42,983 bases of DNA from Methylophilaceae bacterium (GTDB lineage: Bacteria; Pseudomonadota; Gammaproteobacteria; Burkholderiales; Methylophilaceae): contig JAQWQF010000011.1 of NCBI GenBank assembly GCA_029244935.1, positions 65,650 to 108,632 on the forward strand, written 5' to 3'. The position numbers were made by a program, and so were the translations under genes. Positions 28,765-37,755 of this stretch are shown here, piece after piece; within the stretch, counting starts at the first letter, position 1, and every line of letters begins with the position of its first letter. The notes under the pieces are model-generated. The model was given only the letters and a program-made list of their open reading frames with translations. It was not told the DNA's origin and ran no database searches.

Positions 28765-30111
28765 ATGCATATTCATATCTTAGGTATATGCGGAACATTT
28801 ATGGCAGGGATAGCTGCTCTAGCGAAATCTCAAGGTCACAAAGTAACTGGTTGCGACCAGAATGTTTACCCTCCTATGTCCACACAACTTGCAGATTTAG
28901 GTATCTCAATTACAGAGGGATTTTCTAATGAACAAATAACATTAAATCCAGATGTCTTCGTTGTTGGTAATGTTATCTCTCGCGGCAATCCTTTAATGGA
29001 AAGTATCTTAGATCAGCAGCGTCCTTATATATCAGGACCCCAATGGCTATACGAAAATATATTGTTTGATAAATGGGTAATTGCTGTAGCAGGTACACAT
29101 GGTAAAACAACAACATCTGCGATGCTGGCCTGGATACTTGAATTTTGTGGTTATACTCCAGGCTTTTTAATTGGGGGTATTCCAAATAATTTTGATGTTT
29201 CAGCCCGACTTCCGACAGAAAATAAAAAAAAAGCTCCATCTTTTTTTGTTATTGAAGCAGATGAATATGACACAGCTTTTTTTGATAAACGATCAAAGTT
29301 TATTCATTACCACCCAAAAACCTTGATCTTAAATAATCTAGAATTTGATCATGCAGATATTTTCCAAGATCTGACACATATAGAAAATCACTTCCATCAT
29401 TTAGTTAGAACCATACCTAGTAAGGGTCGAATTATAGTTAACAATGAAAGTCCCTCACTCAAAACTGTTATAGAAAAAGGATGTTGGGCAGAACTAGAAT
29501 ATATTGGATCCGATAAAGAATGGAATATTAAGGGTCATGAAATATATCACAATAAAGAAAAACAAGCCCCACTTATATGGGAGCTAATTGGACAACATAA
29601 CTATATGAACGCCCTAGCAGCAATTGCTGCAGCTAGGCATGTTGGAATTTCTCCTGAAAACTCAATCAAGGCATTAAGTCAGTTCAAGAGCGTAAAAAAA
29701 CGTATGGAAAAGATAAGCACTATAGATAATATTGAATTATATGATGACTTTGCACATCATCCGTCTGCTATTCAGACAACCCTAGAAGGGCTTCAAAAAT
29801 CTATTAAAAAAGGAAGAATAATTGCAGTCATCGAACCCAGATCAAATACAATGAAACTAGGAACTATGAAAACTCAACTCATAAAAAGCCTTAGGGCTGC
29901 AGATGCTATTTTTTGTTATGCACACAATTTATCCTGGGACGCCCATAAGTTGTTTAATGATGTATCTAATGCAGAGGTAAATGAAAATGTTGACCAACTT
30001 GCAGAAAAAATTGCACAATTTGTTCAAAGTGAGGATAAGATTATATTTATGAGCAATGGAAGCTTTTCTGGACTCCAGACAAAGGTCGTTAAATCACTTA
30101 ATCATGAATAA
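28765..30111 (+). CDS. mpl: UDP-N-acetylmuramate:L-alanyl-gamma-D-glutamyl-meso-diaminopimelate ligase Mpl
   Basis: A 448-residue Mur-ligase-family enzyme that attaches recycled tripeptide to UDP-MurNAc in peptidoglycan recycling. The N-terminal H-I-L-G-I-C-G-T-F-M-A-G is the Mpl variant of the MurC nucleotide site. The ATP loop is A-G-T-H-G-K-T-T-T-S-A at about 111-121. E-A-D-E-Y-D-T-A-F-F-D-K-R-S-K-F is a further Mpl hallmark, with D-D-F-A-H-H-P near the end. It begins two bases after metH. Recycled muropeptides are produced by lytic transglycosylases such as the MltA encoded 8 kb upstream. Confidence 0.96.
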   Translation: MHIHILGICGTFMAGIAALAKSQGHKVTGCDQNVYPPMSTQLADLGISITEGFSNEQITLNPDVFVVGNVISRGNPLMESILDQQRPYISGPQWLYENILFDKWVIAVAGTHGKTTTSAMLAWILEFCGYTPGFLIGGIPNNFDVSARLPTENKKKAPSFFVIEADEYDTAFFDKRSKFIHYHPKTLILNNLEFDHADIFQDLTHIENHFHHLVRTIPSKGRIIVNNESPSLKTVIEKGCWAELEYIGSDKEWNIKGHEIYHNKEKQAPLIWELIGQHNYMNALAAIAAARHVGISPENSIKALSQFKSVKKRMEKISTIDNIELYDDFAHHPSAIQTTLEGLQKSIKKGRIIAVIEPRSNTMKLGTMKTQLIKSLRAADAIFCYAHNLSWDAHKLFNDVSNAEVNENVDQLAEKIAQFVQSEDKIIFMSNGSFSGLQTKVVKSLNHE

Positions 30112-30889
30112 TGTCATGAGTAATTATTTTAATAACCTCTATTTACTTGTGGCAATACTGGTGTCAATGATCATTCATTTAATCCTATTGATATTAACTG
30201 ACCTAACATTAAATCATAAAGTCTACTTATCCCCTCCATCAGATATAGAAATTAGTTTTGTAAATTCAACGCCGAAAAAACTAAAAGAAAAATTTGTTAC
30301 TAAAATAAAAGAATCAAACCAAGAGAAAAAACTCACCGCGCCGAAAGTAAAGAAGCAAATAAAAAATAATGCTGCTTCTGTGAAAGTTTCTCCAATAGAC
30401 AATGGAATAAAAAATAATGCTGCTTCTGTGAAAGTTGCCCCACCTATTAAAAAAATAACTGCAATTGATTCCAATCAGATTCTCTCTAATATTAAAGAAT
30501 CAATTCCTATTACTATTAAAAATATTAATAAAAAAATCCGAAGTAAAAAGATTTCTAGTTCAACAGCAGATTATGAATACAGACTTTATTTTGAAGCATG
30601 GCGCCAAAAAGTTGAGCGAATTGGTGCACTAAATTATCCTGAAGCTGCAAAATCAGGAATTTTTGGGTCGCTTCGCTTAACAGTCTCCTTAAATCAAGAT
30701 GGAAACGTTCAAGATATGGTTATTAATAAAAGTTCTGGCTATGCTGCATTAGATGAAGCAGCTATCTCTATTGTTAGAATGGGTGCGCCTTATGCAAAGT
30801 TCTCTAACAGAATGAGAAATGAAGTTGATGTAATTCGAATTACAAGAACATGGAAATTTACTGAAGAAAATAAATTTTCATCTCAATAA
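30104..30889 (+). CDS. Energy transducer TonB-like protein
   Basis: A protein of about 261 residues with one N-terminal membrane anchor (about 10-32), a long Lys/Ile-rich linker and a C-terminal TonB domain (about 160-255). The domain carries G-S-L-R-L-T-V-S-L-N-Q-D-G-N-V and S-G-Y-A-A-L-D-E-A-A, the usual TonB-family pattern. ATG 30104 overlaps the mpl stop; an earlier in-frame start at 30056 lies inside mpl and is unlikely. The linker includes two near-identical 16-residue units starting K-N-N-A-A-S-V-K-V. No ExbB/ExbD or TonB-dependent receptor is visible, so its partner is unknown. It may power outer-membrane uptake, for instance of cobalamin; this is inference. Confidence 0.84.
   Translation: MNNVMSNYFNNLYLLVAILVSMIIHLILLILTDLTLNHKVYLSPPSDIEISFVNSTPKKLKEKFVTKIKESNQEKKLTAPKVKKQIKNNAASVKVSPIDNGIKNNAASVKVAPPIKKITAIDSNQILSNIKESIPITIKNINKKIRSKKISSSTADYEYRLYFEAWRQKVERIGALNYPEAAKSGIFGSLRLTVSLNQDGNVQDMVINKSSGYAALDEAAISIVRMGAPYAKFSNRMRNEVDVIRITRTWKFTEENKFSSQ
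30361..30456 (+). repeat. Two-copy 48-bp tandem repeat in the TonB-like linker
   Basis: The stretch beginning AAAAAATAATGCTGCTTCTG at 30361 recurs at 30409 with a 48-base period. The first 28 bases or so of each unit are identical and the rest has diverged. It encodes two 16-residue units and keeps the frame. Confidence 0.8.
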
Positions 30890-30891
30890 TT

Positions 30892-31200
30892 ATGGCCCAT
30901 TTTAAACATCATGTTTTTTTCTGTCTGAATCAACGCGAAAATGGGGAACAATGCTGTTCTGATTTTAATGCTGATACTATTTACACGTATATGAAAAAAA
31001 AGATTAAAGGTTTAGATCTTAATGGTCCTGGTAAAATACGAGTTAATCGAGGTGGATGTTTTGATCGTTGTCATGAAGGTCCCTTATTAGTAATTTATCC
31101 AGAAGCCGTATGGTATAGGTATATTGATGAATCAGATATTGATGAAATTATTGAAAAGCACCTCATTAACGGAGAAGTTGTTGAACGTCTAGTTGCTTAA
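30892..31200 (+). CDS. (2Fe-2S) ferredoxin-like protein (thioredoxin-fold)
   Basis: A 102-residue protein with four candidate cluster cysteines: Cys11, Cys21 or Cys22, Cys56 and Cys60 (F-F-C-L-N-Q-R and N-R-G-G-C-F-D-R-C-H-E-G-P). This is the pattern of thioredoxin-like [2Fe-2S] ferredoxins related to the NuoE cluster domain (COG3411 type). G-P-L-L-V-I-Y-P-E-A-V-W-Y is well conserved in such stand-alone proteins, whose electron partner is generally unknown. It starts two bases after the TonB-like stop and overlaps the convergent HIT gene by 12 bases. Confidence 0.88.
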   Translation: MAHFKHHVFFCLNQRENGEQCCSDFNADTIYTYMKKKIKGLDLNGPGKIRVNRGGCFDRCHEGPLLVIYPEAVWYRYIDESDIDEIIEKHLINGEVVERLVA

Positions 31201-31611
31201 TTTTTTTTGAATAAGAGCTATTAGAATTAAACTTTCGGATTCTGAAAGTTCTTTTTTTTCAGCTCGCTTTGGATTTGCCCATATGCTCTCTGGAAAATGA
31301 TTATCGAGTTTATATCTAGGAATGATATGCCAGTGCAGGTGAGGTGTAATATTTCCAAGAGAAGCTAAATTAATTTTTTCAGGAATTAGGTGACTTCTAA
31401 GTACACTCTCAATTATAAATACAATCCTCATAAATTCGTGACGCTTTGAATCACTTAAATCTGTCATTTCTTTAACATGAATAACAGAATCCACCCTACA
31501 GTACCCTGGATATGAATGATCGTTAATCAAAACTACTCTGAAATCTGAATTACTCCATATTAATGGGTATTTTGACGGAAGGCACAATAAACAACCCTTC
31601 TCTTTTGTCAT
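31189..31611 (-). CDS. HIT family protein
   Basis: A 140-residue histidine-triad protein, a nucleotide hydrolase or transferase. The active-site run is H-L-H-W-H-I (H-x-H-x-H), preceded by N-I-T-P, and the N-terminal C-L-L-C could bind zinc. An upstream start at 31629 is open, but ATG 31611 has an AGGAG ribosome-binding sequence about eight bases before it and starts in the usual place. The next gene on this strand ends 5 bases upstream of it, so both are probably co-transcribed. The specific substrate is not known. Confidence 0.87.
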   Translation of the reverse strand: MTKEKGCLLCLPSKYPLIWSNSDFRVVLINDHSYPGYCRVDSVIHVKEMTDLSDSKRHEFMRIVFIIESVLRSHLIPEKINLASLGNITPHLHWHIIPRYKLDNHFPESIWANPKRAEKKELSESESLILIALIQKKLSN

Positions 31612-31616
31612 CGAGC

Positions 31617-32570
31617 TTACTCCTCCCACTCCATTTTAGGATAAATCATATTAATATTACGTCCATTCTGAATACCAAATAATTCCCAATTTGAGGATTC
31701 TTCTTTCGCTATATTATCAATTGCCATTTGGAGATCTAATCCTTCATCAATTGCAGCTCTAATATCATCTCTCAAAGTAACTAGATAGCGCCTTATGTTA
31801 TTCCAAGCTATATTTGGCTTTAGTGTAGGTGTTCCATGACCTGGAATTAATAAATTAAATTTAACCTGGCTCATAGAATCAATTGCGTTGATAAATCCAT
31901 GTATATCTCCATCAACTACTGGGGTTCTTTCAGTAAATAATAAGTCTCCTGTCCATAAAGTTGAAGTCTTATAATCTTCAATCGTAATATCGGTATTAGT
32001 ATGGGCAGTTGGATAAGCTGTTATTTTTAACAATCTATCACCTAAATCTATCTCAAGGGGCTGAGTGACTTTGACTAATAAATTAGGAGGAATTTGAATA
32101 CTTTTTTCATAGGGAATATTTAAATATTTTAAATTTAATCCTTTATAAAACTCTTCTCTCAATTTCATAGCTTTAGTTAAATTCTCATGCCCGATAAACT
32201 TTAGGCCTTCTCCTTTAAACGCTACGTTGCCATATATATGATCAAGATGGACATGGGTATTAATTACATACTTAACTGGAAGGTTTGTTCTTTTTTGTAT
32301 TTCAGAAAGTAGAGCATAGCCCATTGACTGAGAACCACCGGTATCAATGACAGCTACGCTATTCTTTCCTATTATAAAACCAATGTTACATATATCACCT
32401 TGATATCCATCATCTACATCAAGATGCTTTCCCTGGTGAACAAAAATTCCAGTTGCCACTTCTTTCATTGATAATGTTTTTTGTTTCATTGGTGAGGTTT
32501 CGTGAGAGAAAACACTTACGGAAGTCATACTAACTATAAAAATAGTCCACATAAAAATTATTTTTTTCAT
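31617..32570 (-). CDS. Exported MBL-fold hydrolase (quinoprotein relay zinc metallohydrolase-like)
   Basis: A 317-residue metallo-beta-lactamase-fold protein with a signal peptide (about 1-22, S-V-F-S-H). Zinc ligands are visible: His106, His108, Asp110 and His111 (T-H-V-H-L-D-H), His190, Asp209 and His245 (P-G-H-G-T-P). The exported form and overall pattern resemble the SoxH-related 'quinoprotein relay system zinc metallohydrolase' families found beside PQQ-dependent dehydrogenases in methylotrophs. It is divergent from a cytochrome b561/PQQ-dehydrogenase gene run, with only 67 bases between. The chemistry is unknown; the quinoprotein link is inferred from family and context. Confidence 0.8.
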   Translation of the reverse strand: MKKIIFMWTIFIVSMTSVSVFSHETSPMKQKTLSMKEVATGIFVHQGKHLDVDDGYQGDICNIGFIIGKNSVAVIDTGGSQSMGYALLSEIQKRTNLPVKYVINTHVHLDHIYGNVAFKGEGLKFIGHENLTKAMKLREEFYKGLNLKYLNIPYEKSIQIPPNLLVKVTQPLEIDLGDRLLKITAYPTAHTNTDITIEDYKTSTLWTGDLLFTERTPVVDGDIHGFINAIDSMSQVKFNLLIPGHGTPTLKPNIAWNNIRRYLVTLRDDIRAAIDEGLDLQMAIDNIAKEESSNWELFGIQNGRNINMIYPKMEWEE

Positions 32571-32637
32571 CTTTTCATTTTCTCATTAAGGCATTAAACT
32601 TACCTTCATATTATCATCAAAATAAAATTTAAACTTA

Positions 32638-33264
32638 ATGGCTCAAATTCGAAAAAACTTCTCTTATCTTAATAAGCCTACAAGCTATTCAAATGTAGCA
32701 ATATTATTACATTGGCTTATTGGGATAAGTATTATTTTTATGTTTCTCTTGGGTTGGTTTATGCAGGAACTTCCTAAAGAAGCGGCTAAATCATCAAGCT
32801 ATGATTTATTTAATCTAGGTATTTATACATGGGAGCTAGCTAAGGAAACTTCTCCACGATCATTTTATTTTAACTTACATAAATCAATTGGAGTTACATT
32901 ATTTGCTTTAATTATATTTAGAGTTTTTTGGAGATTTACGCACAAGCCACCTGCATTATTGTCATCAATGAAGTCATGGGAAAAAAGATTAGCAACTATC
33001 GCGCATCATGGACTATATCTTTTAATGATATTAACGCCTTTGGCAGGCATAATTATGTCAATTGCAAGTAAATATGGCATTAAATGGTTTGGCATTGAAT
33101 TTATTCCTGGATTAGATATCCCTTCAGTACGAGAACTTTTTTATGAGTTTCACGAAATATTTGGATTATTAATTTTATTTATTCTAATATTTCATATTCT
33201 TGGAGCACTTAAACATACTTTTATAGATAAAGATGGGACTCTCCGAAGAATGTGGTTTAAATAA
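32638..33264 (+). CDS. Cytochrome b561-family membrane protein
   Basis: A 208-residue di-heme b-type cytochrome of the bacterial CybB type. Four membrane helices carry candidate heme histidines: L-L-H-W-L-I-G in the first, N-L-H-K-S-I-G in the second, H-H-G-L-Y-L-L near the third, and F-H-I-L-G-A-L-K-H in the fourth. The loop after helix 1 is longer than usual. Such proteins pass electrons between quinol and a periplasmic partner. The neighbouring PQQ-type dehydrogenase could be that partner (inference). It starts without an evident ribosome-binding sequence; the next gene follows after 9 bases. Confidence 0.87.
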   Translation: MAQIRKNFSYLNKPTSYSNVAILLHWLIGISIIFMFLLGWFMQELPKEAAKSSSYDLFNLGIYTWELAKETSPRSFYFNLHKSIGVTLFALIIFRVFWRFTHKPPALLSSMKSWEKRLATIAHHGLYLLMILTPLAGIIMSIASKYGIKWFGIEFIPGLDIPSVRELFYEFHEIFGLLILFILIFHILGALKHTFIDKDGTLRRMWFK

Positions 33265-33273
33265 ACCTAGATC

Positions 33274-34113
33274 GTGTCTACCAAACTCTCTATTATTAAT
33301 CATGACCGTAGAATATTTAAGGGTAAATATATTTATCCTGTTGTCTCAAGAAGAGCTGGCGGATTATCGATTGGTATAAATTTAAATACAAACAGTGCAT
33401 GTAATTGGCAATGTATCTATTGTGAGGTTCCTAATTTAAAGCGGGGCAAGCCCGAACCAATTGACCTAGCTCTTTTCAAGGAAGAGTTAATCTATTGGCT
33501 AAATCAAATTGTTCATAAAGATTTTTTAGATAAGCATACTGAGCCAGGAACTCTTTTAAAAGACATTGCTTTCTCAGGTAATGGAGAGCCAACAGCAGCT
33601 AAGGAATTTGCTGCAGCAGTCAAGGTTGTGATGGAGCAAATTCGTAGCTTCCAATTAGAAAATAAGATTTCTGTACGTCTCATTACAAATGGGAGTTACT
33701 TAGACCATTCAGCAACTAAAAAGGCATGGGGGCAACTAGAAAATCTCAATCGAGAGATATGGTTCAAAATAGATGCAATCGATCCTGTTGAAACTAAACG
33801 AATCAATCAAATTAATATATCCAAAAAAAGTATCACAAGTAATCTTAAATCCTCAATTCAAATTTCACCTACTATAATCCAAACCTGTATATTGAAAATA
33901 AATAATGAGCTACCATCAATGAAGGCAATCAATGATTATATTAATTTTTTGAAGCCATTTGCGGATAGCTTAAAAGCCATACACTTATACAGTCTTGCAA
34001 GGCCTACAGAGCAAAGTACTTCTGATTCTATTGAAAGATTATCCTATGATGAATTACAATTAGTTGCTAATAATATTAAACAACTAAAGGTGCCTGTCTT
34101 ATCTTTTATATGA
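33274..34113 (+). CDS. Radical SAM protein (COG0731-like)
   Basis: A 279-residue radical SAM enzyme. The cluster motif is C-N-W-Q-C-I-Y-C (C-x3-C-x2-C) at about residues 44-51, followed by a barrel with D-I-A-F-S-G-N-G-E-P-T, the GGE-type SAM motif. There is no C-terminal SPASM cysteine set, so it is not PqqE. It looks most like the wyosine-type or unassigned COG0731 group. The start is a GTG at 33274. Its TGA stop overlaps the ATG of the PQQ-type dehydrogenase, so translation is probably coupled. A role in making or modifying that quinoprotein is possible but not shown. Confidence 0.86.
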   Translation: MSTKLSIINHDRRIFKGKYIYPVVSRRAGGLSIGINLNTNSACNWQCIYCEVPNLKRGKPEPIDLALFKEELIYWLNQIVHKDFLDKHTEPGTLLKDIAFSGNGEPTAAKEFAAAVKVVMEQIRSFQLENKISVRLITNGSYLDHSATKKAWGQLENLNREIWFKIDAIDPVETKRINQINISKKSITSNLKSSIQISPTIIQTCILKINNELPSMKAINDYINFLKPFADSLKAIHLYSLARPTEQSTSDSIERLSYDELQLVANNIKQLKVPVLSFI

Positions 34114-35855
34114 CGTACATTAAATCGCTTATTACTTTATGCTTATTGATGTTCCTTTCAGGGTGTCAAGAAAGAAATGTAGATTGGTTATCCTACGGCA
34201 ATAATTTAGAAAATCAACGCTACTCAAAACTTAGTCAAATCAATGATAAAAATGTTAATAGTCTAAAATTAGCCTGGGAGTATCAAACTGGTATCAAAGC
34301 AACCTTTCAAGCTACCCCACTTGTTTACCGGGGTATAATGTATATTTCTCTTCCTTATAACCATGTTATTGCGTTAAATGCAAAAACTGGAGAAGAAATC
34401 TGGCGTTATGAACATGAAAGAAATCCTGACTGGAAAATGTGTTGTGGCCCCTCTAATCGCGGCTTAGCTATTCATGGAAGTCAAATTTTTATGGGAACAG
34501 TCGATGCCCGATTAATTTCTCTAAATATCAAAACAGGAGAAAAAATATGGGATATTAATGTTGTCGAAAATCTTGTAGCTACTGAATCTCTTTCATCTCT
34601 TAATGACGTGGATCCTAACAGAAAGAAATTGGTCAGTGGAGGAACAGGGGTAGGTATCTCAATGGCACCCATCATCTATGAAAATAAAGTTATTATTGGA
34701 ATTACCGGAGTTGGTTATGGCCTCCATGTAGAAGACGCAGAAAAAGATTCGCCACTTGGAGCAGTTGTAGGGGTAACTGGAAGATTTGGACGCCCGGGAT
34801 TTTTAGCTGCATATGACGTTTACTCAGGGAAGCAAATTTGGCAATTTGATACTATTCCTAAAGAAGGTTGGGAAGGTGAAATGAGTAATTACACACGTGA
34901 TGGTGAATCCTTAAATAGAAATTTATTAATTGAAAAAGAATCACTCGAAAAATATCCTAATGCAGCAAAGTATGGTGGGGGTTCAGCATGGACTACGCCT
35001 GCCATTGATTCTGAAACAAATACATTATTTTTTGGCACTGGAAATCCTTCTCCTCAAATGAGTGGAGAAAGCCGACCAGGTGATAATTTATATACCGTCT
35101 CTTTAGTAGCATTAGATGCAAATACTGGGAAAATAAAATGGTTCTACCAGCAGGTTCCACATGATATTTGGGGTTATGACGTTGCAAGCCCTCCAGTTCT
35201 TTTTCACACAATTAAAGATGGTAAGTTTATACCTGTTGTAGGACAAGCAGGAAAGACTGGGTGGTTTTATATTCATAATAGAAATACCGGTGAATTAATT
35301 TTAAAATCAGAAGCATTTGTGCCCCAAAAAAATATGTTTGCAGAAGCTACCAAAGAAGGATCTATTATTTATCCTGGAATTTTAGGAGGCTCAAATTGGT
35401 CTCCGGTAAGTCTTGATGTAAATGAACATATGGCATATATATCAGGAATACATGCTCCCATAAAATATATGCTGCATGAAAATATCTCTGGTAACAATAT
35501 TACTAGCTATACTAGCTCTGAACCTACAGATGATCAACAGTGGGGTTTACTCTCAGCTATAAATTTATCAAATGGTAAAATAGCCTGGCAACATCAAACA
35601 GATCAACCTCTATTGGGTGGCACTCTTGCTACAAATGGAAAATTAGTTTTTTCTGGCGAGGGCAATGGTAGCTTAAATGCTTTTCATAGTCTAACTGGCA
35701 AACTACTTTGGACAACTAAAATTAATGCTGGAGTAAATGCCCCGCCAATTTCCTATATGATCGAAGGTAAACAATATATTGCAGTCGCTGCAGGCGGAAA
35801 TAAAATTATGGGTTATAAACAAGGAGACTACATTAGTGTCTATAGCCTTAACTAG
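34110..35855 (+). CDS. PQQ-type dehydrogenase lipoprotein (methanol/ethanol dehydrogenase family)
   Basis: A 581-residue beta-propeller protein of the quinoprotein dehydrogenase family. A lipobox (L-S-G-C, Cys19) suggests a periplasm-facing lipoprotein. Tryptophan-docking repeats (A-L-N-A-K-T-G-E-E-I-W, A-L-D-A-N-T-G-K-I-K-W and others) recur seven or so times. The vicinal cysteine pair Cys111-Cys112 and the metal-type N-P-S-P (Asn312) are present. By my alignment, the usual Glu of G-x-E-x-G-V-R-G is Arg225, and the catalytic Asp of W-D-Y-x is Gly355 (W-G-Y-D), with Asp357 two residues on. It may be a divergent enzyme with altered metal binding or a non-catalytic member. It is not a standard MxaF or XoxF. 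Confidence 0.85.
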   Translation: MTYIKSLITLCLLMFLSGCQERNVDWLSYGNNLENQRYSKLSQINDKNVNSLKLAWEYQTGIKATFQATPLVYRGIMYISLPYNHVIALNAKTGEEIWRYEHERNPDWKMCCGPSNRGLAIHGSQIFMGTVDARLISLNIKTGEKIWDINVVENLVATESLSSLNDVDPNRKKLVSGGTGVGISMAPIIYENKVIIGITGVGYGLHVEDAEKDSPLGAVVGVTGRFGRPGFLAAYDVYSGKQIWQFDTIPKEGWEGEMSNYTRDGESLNRNLLIEKESLEKYPNAAKYGGGSAWTTPAIDSETNTLFFGTGNPSPQMSGESRPGDNLYTVSLVALDANTGKIKWFYQQVPHDIWGYDVASPPVLFHTIKDGKFIPVVGQAGKTGWFYIHNRNTGELILKSEAFVPQKNMFAEATKEGSIIYPGILGGSNWSPVSLDVNEHMAYISGIHAPIKYMLHENISGNNITSYTSSEPTDDQQWGLLSAINLSNGKIAWQHQTDQPLLGGTLATNGKLVFSGEGNGSLNAFHSLTGKLLWTTKINAGVNAPPISYMIEGKQYIAVAAGGNKIMGYKQGDYISVYSLN

Positions 35856-35894
35856 AATAAAGTTTATTGCTTAGATACTCTGGATCATTATATT

Positions 35895-36167
35895 ATGCGC
35901 AACGAAGATTTATTTAAAAGACTTATTGATACGAAAAAGCGCATAATACGCCCGCTTCTTTTCTTGACCGTTATTCCATACCTAGCATTCATATATGTTA
36001 TTGCTTTTTATCCAAACTATTTTAGTAATATGCTTCTTAATTCCAATGTATCAATTGGAATCATATTAGGGTTTTTGCTCATAATAGTTATATGGATCGT
36101 TACATTACTTTATGTTTACCTAGCAAATAAACATATTGAGCCTATTATTAAAGATCTAAATAACTAA
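35895..36167 (+). CDS. DUF485 membrane protein (YjcH-like)
   Basis: A 90-residue protein with two membrane helices (about 19-40 and 54-76), a basic start and a short acidic C-terminus. DUF485/YjcH proteins are almost always encoded directly before a sodium/solute symporter, as here: its TAA overlaps the next ATG by one base (TAATG). It may help the symporter assemble; this is a family-context inference. Thirty-nine bases separate it from the PQQ-type gene. Confidence 0.85.
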   Translation: MRNEDLFKRLIDTKKRIIRPLLFLTVIPYLAFIYVIAFYPNYFSNMLLNSNVSIGIILGFLLIIVIWIVTLLYVYLANKHIEPIIKDLNN

Positions 36168-37690
36168 TGCTAAAACTTTTTACTTCATCTCAATCCGGAG
36201 ATCTGAATATTGTTGCTATCTGGATGTTTTTAATTTTTGTTGCAGTGACTCTCTATATTACCTTTTGGGCTGCAAAGAAAACACAATCAACAAACAATTT
36301 CTTCACTGCTGGTGGAAATATTACTGGACTTCAAAATGGTCTAGCAATATCGGGTGACTTTATGTCTGCAGCCTCGTTTTTAGGAATATCTGGATTGGTT
36401 TTTTTATCTGGATTTGATGGGCTCATCTATTCAATTGGTTTTTTAGTAGGATGGCCAATCATCCTTTTATTAATTGCTGAGCCTCTTCGCAATTTAGGAA
36501 AATATGGTTTTTCAGATGTTGTGTCATTCCGCTTAGATGAAAAACCTGTTCGAATACTCTCTGCATTTGGTTCTTTATCTACTGTTATTCTATATTTAAT
36601 TGCCCAAATGGTTGGCGCAGGAAAACTAATTGAGATTTTATTTGGGCTCCCGTATATTACTGCTGAAATTATTGTAGGTATTCTAATGATTTTGTATGTT
36701 ACTTTTGGAGGCATGCTAGCAACAACATGGGTACAAATTATTAAAGCAATATTATTGCTTTCTGGTGCAACAATTATTGCAGTTCTTGTATTAAATCAAT
36801 TTGATTTCAGCTTTAATCAATTTTTTGATGCGGCAGTCAATACTCATGATAACGGTGCTGCTATTATGGCACCGGGTGGACTAATCACAGATCCTGTCTC
36901 AGCAATTTCATTGGGTCTAGCCCTAATGTTTGGTACTGCTGGATTACCACATATACTAATGCGCTTTTTTACAGTTTCGGATGCGAAACAGGCAAGAAGG
37001 TCAGTAGCATTTGCAACAGGATTTATTGGATACTTTTATATACTAACTTTTATTATTGGATTTGGTGCCATTATATTGGTATCAAACAATCCAGCCTATC
37101 TATCTGATAGTGGAAACATTCTTGGAAACAATAATATGGCTGCTATTCATCTAGCACATGCAGTCGGTGGCAATATATTACTAGGTTTTATTTCTGCAGT
37201 AGCTTTTGCAACAATTCTTGCAGTTGTTTCTGGATTAACATTAGCAGGTGCTTCAGCAATATCACATGACTTATATGCAAATGTAATTAATAAAGGTGCA
37301 AATGATAAATCTCAGATGGTAGTATCAAAAATTGCGACTATCGGTCTTGGGCTTATGGCAATCATTTTAGGAATAATTTTTGAGAAGCAGAATGTTGCCT
37401 TTATGGTTGGCTTAGCTTTTGCTATTGCTGCAAGTACAAATTTTCCTATTTTATTCCTATCTATCTACTGGAAGAGAGTAACAACAAGAGGAGTAATTAC
37501 TGGAGGCAGTGCTGGACTAATCTCATGTATTATTCTTGTAATATTTGGCCCTATTGTTTGGGTTGATATTCTTAACAATGCACAGGCTATATTTCCATAT
37601 AAATATCCAGCGTTATTTTCTATGACAATAACATTTTTCGGAATTTGGTTTTTTTCTATTACAGATAATTCGTTAAAAGCTGCTAAATAA
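36167..37690 (+). CDS. Sodium:solute symporter, ActP-like (acetate or related monocarboxylate)
   Basis: A 507-residue symporter with about 13 membrane helices of the SSS family. The ActP-type start [18 protein letters not shown] and [14 protein letters not shown] are strongly conserved. Later stretches, [18 protein letters not shown] and [11 protein letters not shown], confirm the cation/acetate group. Its substrate is probably a small carboxylate. Its place after a quinoprotein unit could mean uptake of the acid product of an alcohol or aldehyde oxidation; that is inference. Confidence 0.9.
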   Translation: MLKLFTSSQSGDLNIVAIWMFLIFVAVTLYITFWAAKKTQSTNNFFTAGGNITGLQNGLAISGDFMSAASFLGISGLVFLSGFDGLIYSIGFLVGWPIILLLIAEPLRNLGKYGFSDVVSFRLDEKPVRILSAFGSLSTVILYLIAQMVGAGKLIEILFGLPYITAEIIVGILMILYVTFGGMLATTWVQIIKAILLLSGATIIAVLVLNQFDFSFNQFFDAAVNTHDNGAAIMAPGGLITDPVSAISLGLALMFGTAGLPHILMRFFTVSDAKQARRSVAFATGFIGYFYILTFIIGFGAIILVSNNPAYLSDSGNILGNNNMAAIHLAHAVGGNILLGFISAVAFATILAVVSGLTLAGASAISHDLYANVINKGANDKSQMVVSKIATIGLGLMAIILGIIFEKQNVAFMVGLAFAIAASTNFPILFLSIYWKRVTTRGVITGGSAGLISCIILVIFGPIVWVDILNNAQAIFPYKYPALFSMTITFFGIWFFSITDNSLKAAK

Positions 37691-37755
37691 AAAGCATTAT
37701 TTGAAAATCAATATTTTCGTGCTCAAACAGGTATTAATAAAGGTCTAATTAACCA

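Noticed and set aside
34110-35855. Naming the PQQ-type protein XoxF or MxaF methanol dehydrogenase
   Set aside because: The catalytic Asp and metal-ligand Glu positions do not match, the protein is a lipoprotein, and no xoxG/J or mxaG/I genes are adjacent.
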